A program made the translations under genes and the position numbers. This document shows, piece by piece, positions 6,684 through 10,597 of a DNA stretch of 10,597 bases; position 1 is the stretch's first letter; every line of letters starts with the position of its first letter. The notes beneath the pieces were generated by a model. That model ran no database searches, was not told the DNA's origin, and saw nothing but the letters and a program-made list of their open reading frames with translations. The stretch is from an uncultured Clostridia bacterium. GTDB taxonomy: Bacteria > Bacillota > Clostridia > Oscillospirales > Butyricicoccaceae. The DNA is taken from the NCBI GenBank assembly GCA_945486175.1, contig CALYTA010000011.1, positions 1 to 10,597 of the forward strand. The letters run 5' to 3'.

Positions 6684-8501
6684 ATGAAAAACAGGATACT
6701 GGCAGGATGTTTGAGCGCTGTTTTTTTGCTGTCAGGCGCGGTGCCGGCACGCGCGGTGGACAGTGGCGCGGTGTACAGCGACAATGTGGCGGAACAGATA
6801 CCTGCATTTGTGCAGCAGATGACACAGGAAAAGGGGGCCTCGGGAGGTACCTGCGGCACGAACCTGACTTGGAAGCTGGACAACGCAGGAACGCTGACCA
6901 TTTCCGGCACCGGTGAGATGGCAGATGATTCATTCGGCTGGGAGGACAGCTGCGATTCGATCAAAAAGCTCGTCGTTGCAGACGGCGTGACCAGTATTGC
7001 GGACTATGCATTCAGCTGGTGTGAAAACCTGGCAGAGGTAGCTGTTGCGGACAGCGTAAAGTCGATCGGCGGTGATGCATTCTATGCATGCTACAGCCTG
7101 AAATCGGTGTCACTCGGCAGCGGGCTCGAAACAATTGGCAGCTGGGCGTTTGCATCCTGCACCGATCTGGAGCAGCTCAGCCTTCCGGCAGGCGTGAACT
7201 CGGTCGGACGAGGGGCATTCAGCGGCTGCGGCAGCCTGAAGCGCCTGTATTTCTGCGGGGAAGCGCCTGCGCTGGGCGATGATATTTTTGAGGATGTCAC
7301 AGCGACTGTATATTATCCCGCAGGAAGCAGCAGCTGGAATGCCGCAATACAAAACAAAGATCAATATGGCGGAACGATCCGCTGGCGCAGCTGGAATCCG
7401 GATCGTGTGCTTGCACTGGTCGATGAGGTGTTTTCCGATGTCACCAGGACGGACTGGTTCTATGACAAGGTGCAGTATGTCTATGACAATGACCTGATGG
7501 TTGGCGACAAGGGCAGGTTTATGCCAAACCATTCGCTGACCCGTGCGATGGCGGTACAGATTCTGTATGCCAATGCAAAGGCCTGTGGGACATATAAAGC
7601 CGTAACCGGCAAGACATTCCAGGATGTCGCGCCGGATGCATGGTATTATGATGCGGTACAGTGGGCAAGCGGCGCAGGCATCACCTCCGGCACAGGTGAT
7701 GGAAAATTTGAACCGGATGCACGGGTTACGCGCGAGCAGGTTGCGGTGTTCCTGTATCAGGATGCGGGTGCGCCATTTGTCGGCGGAACCATTCGTTTTT
7801 CTGATGCGGGCAACGTATCCTCCTGGGCGAAGGATGCGATGCTGTGGGCAATCCGCAGCGGCATTATCTGCGGCAGCAATGAAAACGGGAAGCTGCTGCT
7901 TCGCCCGAAAGGTAAAGCCACCCGCGCGGAAACAGCAACCATGCTGAAGCAATACCTGGAGCCATCCGGCAGGACGGCGCTGACCAGCAGCAGCGAGACT
8001 TATGAGGAGCGCATGGCGCGCATCTTCGGTGACGGTGCGACGGAACGCAAATACGCAAGCAAGTCAGAGGCAGAGAAATTCCAAACCTCGGTGACCGTCA
8101 AGGTATGGGACATCAATTCCAAGGGCGTGAAGTATACGCGCACACTGAAGTTTAAAATCCATATTGCGCTGGTTGATACCATCGAGCAGATTTTTGCGGA
8201 AATCTATGCGAGCGGCGAGAAATTCCCGATTTATTCGATTGGCGGCTATGCATGGCGCGGAGACAATTCCAGCTCGGAACACTGCCTCGGCACGGCGCTG
8301 GATATCAATCCGGATGAAAATTACCAGTGCAAAAACGACGGCACAGCGCTAGTCGGATCGTACTGGAAGCCGGGCGTTGATCCGTATTCCATCCCGTCGG
8401 ATGGTATTGTCGTCAAGACATTCAACAAATACGGCTTCCGCTGGGGCGGCACGTTCAACAGCTCAAAGGACTACATGCATTTTTCCTATTTTGGCACGTA
8501 A
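6684..8501 (+). CDS. Secreted BspA-type LRR, triple-SLH, M15-family zinc peptidase protein
   Basis: A 605-residue exported protein. Residues 1-24 form a signal peptide (basic start, hydrophobic core, ARA cleavage site). Residues 54-80 resemble the lead-in of BspA-like proteins. Four leucine-rich repeats of exactly 23 residues start at 96, 119, 142 and 165, with the ..I...AF..C..L pattern. Three SLH domains follow (about 249-297, 311-361, 371-424), each with a TRA/TRE motif; they normally anchor proteins to wall-linked polymers. The C-terminus (about 440-605) is an M15 peptidase with a GGYAWRG segment, SSEHCLGTALDIN (zinc ligands H533, D540), GFRWGGTF and DYMHF (D596, H599). By family it should cleave the D-Ala end or stem peptide of peptidoglycan as a D,D-carboxypeptidase or L-Ala-D-Glu endopeptidase. 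The ATG has a GGGAGG site 7 nt upstream. It is monocistronic. Whether it remodels its own wall or acts on neighbours or host is open. Confidence 0.9.
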   Translation: MKNRILAGCLSAVFLLSGAVPARAVDSGAVYSDNVAEQIPAFVQQMTQEKGASGGTCGTNLTWKLDNAGTLTISGTGEMADDSFGWEDSCDSIKKLVVADGVTSIADYAFSWCENLAEVAVADSVKSIGGDAFYACYSLKSVSLGSGLETIGSWAFASCTDLEQLSLPAGVNSVGRGAFSGCGSLKRLYFCGEAPALGDDIFEDVTATVYYPAGSSSWNAAIQNKDQYGGTIRWRSWNPDRVLALVDEVFSDVTRTDWFYDKVQYVYDNDLMVGDKGRFMPNHSLTRAMAVQILYANAKACGTYKAVTGKTFQDVAPDAWYYDAVQWASGAGITSGTGDGKFEPDARVTREQVAVFLYQDAGAPFVGGTIRFSDAGNVSSWAKDAMLWAIRSGIICGSNENGKLLLRPKGKATRAETATMLKQYLEPSGRTALTSSSETYEERMARIFGDGATERKYASKSEAEKFQTSVTVKVWDINSKGVKYTRTLKFKIHIALVDTIEQIFAEIYASGEKFPIYSIGGYAWRGDNSSSEHCLGTALDINPDENYQCKNDGTALVGSYWKPGVDPYSIPSDGIVVKTFNKYGFRWGGTFNSSKDYMHFSYFGT

Positions 8502-8525
8502 GCGCCGGAGGAAGGCATTACATAC

Positions 8526-8561
8526 AAAAATCCGAACTGCGAAAGCGGTTCGGATTTTTTT
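8526..8561 (+). terminator. Intrinsic terminator of the LRR-SLH-peptidase gene
   Basis: The arms 8526-8540 and 8545-8559 pair around a GAAA tetraloop, with one T-G wobble. The outer A-T pairs run into a seven-T tract (8555-8561). It lies 24 nt after the stop codon. Confidence 0.92.
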
Positions 8562-8602
8562 GCCATGTTGTGCTGCTATAAATGATTTATGCCCTTACGT
8601 GA

Positions 8603-8631
8603 TTGTCAATACATAAAAAACGGGGTATAAT
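8603..8631 (+). promoter_or_regulatory. Very strong sigma-A promoter of a candidate small RNA
   Basis: TTGTCA (8603-8608, five of six) and TATAAT (8626-8631, perfect) are separated by 17 bp, with an A-rich spacer. The predicted start is G8638. No plausible protein gene follows before the terminator at 8761-8803. Confidence 0.88.
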
Positions 8632-8637
8632 ATAAGC

Positions 8638-8803
8638 GGAGATAAACGATTGCCGGATCAGCCGGGGGCGTGCCGGTTCGGATGCATCTCATTCTGGGGG
8701 CTTTATATGATGTTCTTCCCGGTGTCCCGGGCTGCCGTGAAGAACATCGCAGGTATATACAAAGACGCAGATTTTCCCAAAATGGAATCTGCGTCTTTTT
8801 TTT
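8638..8803 (+). ncRNA. Candidate structured small RNA, about 165 nt, family not recognised
   Basis: A strong promoter and a strong terminator bracket this segment, and it has no convincing coding frame. By eye it folds into three units. A 5' arm closes GAGAT (8639-8643) with ATCTC (8686-8690) and pairs CGGATC (8654-8659) with GGTTCG (8675-8680) through wobbles. A central hairpin has a perfect 10-bp stem, GATGTTCTTC (8709-8718) with GAAGAACATC (8739-8748), and a smaller CCGG/CCGG pairing inside. The terminator hairpin forms the 3' end. Size and strong housekeeping promoter would suit an abundant RNA such as 6S, but I cannot match it to 6S, SRP RNA, tmRNA or any riboswitch I know. A leader or attenuator for spoIIID is less likely, because spoIIID has its own promoter beyond the terminator. 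Confidence 0.6.
8761..8803 (+). terminator. Strong intrinsic terminator of the candidate small RNA
   Basis: AAAGACGCAGATT (8761-8773) pairs perfectly over 13 bp with AATCTGCGTCTTT (8786-8798). Eight T residues (8796-8803) complete it. It isolates the small RNA from spoIIID. Confidence 0.93.
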
Positions 8804-8820
8804 GTGCTGCGTCAGAAAAT

Positions 8821-8849
8821 GTATAAAACACAGGCCACCCACATAGACA
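8821..8849 (+). promoter_or_regulatory. Probable sigma-E (mother-cell) promoter of spoIIID
   Basis: GTATAAA (8821-8827) and CATAGACA (8842-8849) are separated by 14 bp. This fits the sigma-E pattern known from Bacillus (an ATA-centred -35, a CATAnnnT-like -10, 14-bp spacing). In B. subtilis spoIIID is transcribed by sigma-E, so the assignment agrees with family knowledge. The predicted start is near 8856. Confidence 0.7.
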
Positions 8850-8868
8850 TGAAGCACAAAGTCATGTC
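8846..8868. repeat. 7-bp inverted repeat over the spoIIID -10/start region
   Basis: GACATGA (8846-8852) and TCATGTC (8862-8868) are perfect inverted copies with 9 nt between them. The left arm overlaps the presumed sigma-E -10 and lies before the predicted start, so it is more likely a DNA site than an RNA hairpin. ATAGACA (8843-8849) resembles the start of the published SpoIIID consensus WWRRACARNY, but mismatches follow, so autoregulation is only a possibility. Confidence 0.35.
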
Positions 8869-8882
8869 GGGAGGGGAAATAT

Positions 8883-9146
8883 GTGAAGGGACAGCCGGAA
8901 GAACGGGCCGTTATGCTGGCACAGTATATGATAGAGACTGGCGCGACCGTGCGGCAGACTGCGGCAAGGTTCGGCGTGAGCAAGTCGACCGTTCATAAGG
9001 ATATCACAGAGAGACTGTATCACTTGAATTTACCATTATACACGCAGGCGCACGAGGTGCTCATGCGAAACAAGGAGGAACGCCACATCCGCGGAGGGAT
9101 GGCAACCCGCCGGAAATACCGCGGAGAGGAGGACGGCACATCCTGA
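8883..9146 (+). CDS. spoIIID: Sporulation transcription factor SpoIIID
   Basis: An 87-residue DNA-binding regulator of the mother cell, which in Bacillus and Clostridium adjusts sigma-E and sigma-K gene expression. The helix-turn-helix lies at residues 22-43 and contains the near-invariant FGVSKSTVHKD (30-40). The basic C-terminal arm used for DNA contact is RHIRGGMATRRKYR (67-80). Length is slightly below the 93 of B. subtilis, with a shorter tail. The start is the GTG at 8883, with a strong GGGAGGGG ribosome site (8869-8876) 6 nt upstream; an ATG at 8881 in another frame is followed immediately by TGA, so it cannot encode the protein. A sigma-E-type promoter precedes it. No T-tract terminator on this strand follows; the hairpin 10 bp downstream serves abrB on the other strand. 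Confidence 0.95.
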   Translation: MKGQPEERAVMLAQYMIETGATVRQTAARFGVSKSTVHKDITERLYHLNLPLYTQAHEVLMRNKEERHIRGGMATRRKYRGEEDGTS

Positions 9147-9150
9147 ATGC

Positions 9151-9185
9151 AAAAAAATACGGGAACCGGTTAACGGTTCCCGTAT
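9151..9185 (-). terminator. Intrinsic terminator of abrB, one-sided
   Basis: A perfect 12-bp stem (9157-9168 with 9174-9185, 5-nt loop) is followed on the minus strand by seven T residues (complement of 9157-9151). On the + strand the right side is GTCATTCCC with no T-tract. It is therefore efficient for abrB and probably weak for spoIIID. Confidence 0.88.
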
Positions 9186-9211
9186 GTCATTCCCGGCACG
9201 TATGTGCACAA

Positions 9212-9460
9212 TTATCCCTCTGCATGCATCAGCTCATTCAGGCAGCTGCGGCAGACATTTTTCCCTTTGAAGTTGATAACGTCCTTTGCATTGCCACAGA
9301 ATACACAGGCAGGTTCGTATTTCTTCAATATAATCTGGGACCCGTCGACATAAATTTCCAACGAATCCTTAACCTCGATATCAAGCGTCCTGCGTAGCTC
9401 GATGGGGAGAACGATGCGGCCGAGCTCGTCAACTTTTCGTACAATTCCGGTAGATTTCAT
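9212..9460 (-). CDS. abrB: AbrB/SpoVT-family transition-state regulator with CxxC-CxxC tail
   Basis: An 82-residue swapped-hairpin DNA-binding protein. Residues 1-47 (MKSTGIVRKVDELGRIVLPI onward) are almost the same as the N-terminal DNA-binding domain of B. subtilis AbrB, which represses post-exponential and sporulation genes during growth. The C-terminal half differs: instead of the Bacillus multimerisation domain it has C52-x-x-C55 and C70-x-x-C73, as in a small zinc ribbon. I placed the start at the ATG at 9460, with AAGGAAG (9475-9469) 8 nt upstream, rather than the in-frame GTG at 9469, which falls within that ribosome site. It converges on spoIIID and diverges from spmA. The target genes cannot be read from sequence; SpoVT-like or Abh-like roles are alternatives. 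Confidence 0.92.
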   Translation of the reverse strand: MKSTGIVRKVDELGRIVLPIELRRTLDIEVKDSLEIYVDGSQIILKKYEPACVFCGNAKDVINFKGKNVCRSCLNELMHAEG

Positions 9461-9475
9461 TGCAATCACTTCCTT

Positions 9476-9481
9476 ATTATA
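9476..9481 (-). promoter_or_regulatory. -10 box of the abrB promoter
   Basis: On the minus strand 9481-9476 reads TATAAT, a perfect -10 directly upstream of the abrB ribosome site. The hexamer at the -35 position (9504-9499) is CATTAG, a poor match, which suggests low basal or activator-dependent transcription. The leader would be very short, and the start would lie within a few bases of the Shine-Dalgarno sequence, which lowers confidence. Confidence 0.4.
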
Positions 9482-9495
9482 AGTACAAAATTACG

Positions 9496-9520
9496 CTGCT
9501 AATGAGTGCGGTTTTAGCAG
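9496..9520. repeat. 7-bp inverted repeat between divergent abrB and spmA
   Basis: CTGCTAA (9496-9502) and TTAGCAG (9514-9520) are perfect inverted copies with 11 nt between them. The left arm overlaps the -35 position of the presumed abrB promoter, and the right arm ends 18 bp before the spmA ATG. It fits an operator controlling one or both genes; abrB autoregulation is known in Bacillus, but AbrB has no simple consensus to test against. Confidence 0.35.
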
Positions 9521-9538
9521 GGAAAGGGTGAAACTGTT

Positions 9539-10126
9539 ATGATGAATTATCTGTGGGTCAGCCTGATGGCGCTGGCGTGCATAACGGCCTGCGTAACTGG
9601 GCGTACAGCAGAGGTATCTGCCGCAGTAACCGGTGGCGCAGAACAGGCGGTTACGCTGTGTCTGTCCATTGCCGGACTCATGGGGTTGTGGTCCGGCGTC
9701 ATGGAACTGATGCAGCAGTCCGGTTTGTGCGAAAAAATCACATCAGTGCTTCGTCGCCCGCTTTCGCTGCTGTTCTGCCGCGCGTCCCGTGACCGCGAAA
9801 CCATGGAATGTATCGCCGCGAACGTCACGGCGAATCTGTTGGGACTGAGCAATGCAGCTACACCGATCGGCCTGCGCGCAGCAGACAGGCTGTATGGCCT
9901 GTACGGACGCAGGGGGACACCGGATGAGGTGCTGACATTTGTCGTGCTCAATACGACATCCATCCAGTTGATTCCAACGACAGTGGCCGCAGTGCGCGCC
10001 TCGCTGGGGGCACAGCAGCCGTTCGACATCATGCCGGCGGTGTGGGGCGCATCCATCTGTTCGGTTGCAGCAGGACTCGCGGCAGCGCGGCTGCTTGCAC
10101 ATCTGGGAAAGGAGCATGAGCCGTGA
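9539..10126 (+). CDS. spmA: Spore maturation protein SpmA
   Basis: SpmA is an integral membrane protein that works with SpmB in dehydration of the spore core in Bacillus and Clostridium. This 195-residue copy has the usual length (about 196). It belongs to the nucleoside-recognition/Gate family, with hydrophobic segments near residues 4-20, 38-55, 132-150 and 165-185. The conserved NLLGLSNAATPIGLRA (99-114) and LNTTSIQLIPTT (137-148) are diagnostic. The start may be the ATG at 9539 or the next at 9542; an AAGGGTG site (9524-9530) favours the first. The gene overlaps spmB by 4 bp (GTGA). No clear sigma-A or sigma-E promoter is seen in the 69 bp upstream, so it may depend on read-through. Confidence 0.95.
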   Translation: MMNYLWVSLMALACITACVTGRTAEVSAAVTGGAEQAVTLCLSIAGLMGLWSGVMELMQQSGLCEKITSVLRRPLSLLFCRASRDRETMECIAANVTANLLGLSNAATPIGLRAADRLYGLYGRRGTPDEVLTFVVLNTTSIQLIPTTVAAVRASLGAQQPFDIMPAVWGASICSVAAGLAAARLLAHLGKEHEP

Positions 10127-10597
10127 ACGCAATGCTGGTTCCAATGCTGATTGCCTTTGTCGGCATGTATGCACTGGCAAAGGGCTGCGATGTGTTCCCG
10201 GTGTTTCTGCGGGGTGCAGAGAGCGGTCTGCGCACGGCTGTGGGCATCCTGCCGACAATGATTGCACTGTTGACGGCAGTGACGATGCTGCGCGCCTCCG
10301 GCTTTATCGATCTCGCAGGGCAGGCCATGCAGCCGCTGCTTTCGCTTGCGGGCATCCCGTCGGACTGTGCGGCGCTGGTGCTGCTCAAGCCGCTCAGCGG
10401 CAGCGGCGGGCTGGCACTCGGACAGGAAATCATGCGCACCTGCGGGGTGGACAGCTATGCCGGGCGGGTTGCCGCCGTCATGCTGGGCGCCTCGGAGACC
10501 AGTATGTACACGATTGGCATTTACTGCGGTCATTTGCAGCTAAAACGGACAAGATATGCAATTCCTGCGGCGTTTATCGCAGACCTCACAGCGTTCA
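10123..10597 (+). CDS. spmB: Spore maturation protein SpmB (3' end outside window)
   Basis: The partner of SpmA. The GTG at 10123 overlaps the spmA stop (GTGA), with AAAGGAG at 10109-10115 as ribosome site, so the two are translationally coupled. 158 codons are visible and no stop occurs before the window ends; B. subtilis SpmB has 178 residues, so roughly 20 are missing. Membrane segments lie near residues 4-19, 38-56 and 80-100. Family signatures are LKPLSGSGGLALG (88-100), GASETSMYTIGIY (122-134) and the final KRTRYAIPAAFIADLTAF (141-158). No frame damage is seen. Confidence 0.94.
   Translation, partial: MNAMLVPMLIAFVGMYALAKGCDVFPVFLRGAESGLRTAVGILPTMIALLTAVTMLRASGFIDLAGQAMQPLLSLAGIPSDCAALVLLKPLSGSGGLALGQEIMRTCGVDSYAGRVAAVMLGASETSMYTIGIYCGHLQLKRTRYAIPAAFIADLTAF

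Noticed and set aside
5080..6687. A 535-codon open frame on the + strand, antisense to trkA
   Set aside because: It is the mirror frame of a clearly recognised trkA gene. Its translation is rich in D, A and C with no domain or membrane pattern, and no ribosome site precedes it. GC-rich codon use creates such frames.
8638..8800. Whether the small RNA is a riboswitch or T-box for spoIIID
   Set aside because: No motif of a known riboswitch or T-box was recognised, and spoIIID has a promoter downstream of the terminator, so attenuation would not control its main transcript.
8707..8826. A 39-codon frame (MMFFPVSR...) inside the candidate small RNA, with GGGGG 6 nt upstream, reminiscent of the small usd frame upstream of B. 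subtilis spoIIID
   Set aside because: It reads straight through the strong terminator hairpin and T-tract, so a full-length message would rarely exist, and its composition follows the stem sequences. I keep it only as a weak alternative to the non-coding reading.
9200..9265. A + strand terminator inside abrB that could stop spoIIID read-through (CAGCT/AGCTG followed later by ATTTTT)
   Set aside because: The stem is 5 bp and the T run does not follow it directly, so efficient termination is unlikely.
9547..10533. A 328-codon minus-strand frame opposite spmA-spmB
   Set aside because: The + strand carries SpmA and SpmB with diagnostic motifs and coupled start/stop; the opposite frame is a His/Arg/Ser-rich shadow.

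Overview
The window looks like chromosomal DNA of an endospore-forming member of the Clostridia, most likely a GC-rich gut lineage of the Oscillospirales/Ruminococcaceae type. The evidence is the sporulation genes (spoIIID, spmA, spmB), a clostridial-style AbrB with two CxxC pairs, strong AGGAGG-type ribosome sites, an S-layer-anchored LRR/peptidase protein and Firmicutes-style sigma-A promoters. The lineage is an inference. I see no tRNA, rRNA, CRISPR array, insertion sequence or phage gene.

Region 1 (1-2816, + strand) is part of an inositol-type catabolic cluster: the 3' end of a Gfo/Idh/MocA oxidoreductase, then iolE (2-keto-myo-inositol dehydratase), then after a 159-bp gap with a 7-bp inverted repeat a second, complete Gfo/Idh/MocA oxidoreductase resembling inositol 2-dehydrogenase. 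A strong hairpin terminator closes it. Together these would oxidise inositol-like cyclitols and dehydrate the resulting inosose; the remaining iol genes would lie upstream or elsewhere.

Region 2 (2815-6503) holds a stand-alone flavodoxin-fold NAD(P)H oxidoreductase on the + strand. It converges on a minus-strand trkA-trkH potassium-uptake operon, and one near-symmetric hairpin terminates both. The trkAH promoter and a leader hairpin lie in the divergent gap before the next gene.

Region 3 (6612-8561) is a single large + strand gene for a secreted protein: signal peptide, four 23-residue BspA-type leucine-rich repeats, three SLH domains, and a C-terminal M15 zinc peptidase domain with its metal ligands intact. 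It has a near-consensus sigma-A promoter with a 13-bp palindrome over the -35, and its own terminator.

Region 4 (8603-8803) is a gene-free stretch. It contains a near-perfect sigma-A promoter, about 160 nt of foldable sequence and a strong terminator, so it is a candidate small RNA of unrecognised family.

Region 5 (8821-10597) is a sporulation block: spoIIID behind a good match to a sigma-E promoter, a minus-strand abrB-like regulator converging on it, and spmA-spmB (translationally coupled, spmB cut by the window end). The hairpin between spoIIID and abrB has a T-tract only for the abrB direction, and I find no clear promoter for spmA. SigE transcription from spoIIID might therefore run antisense across abrB into spmAB.
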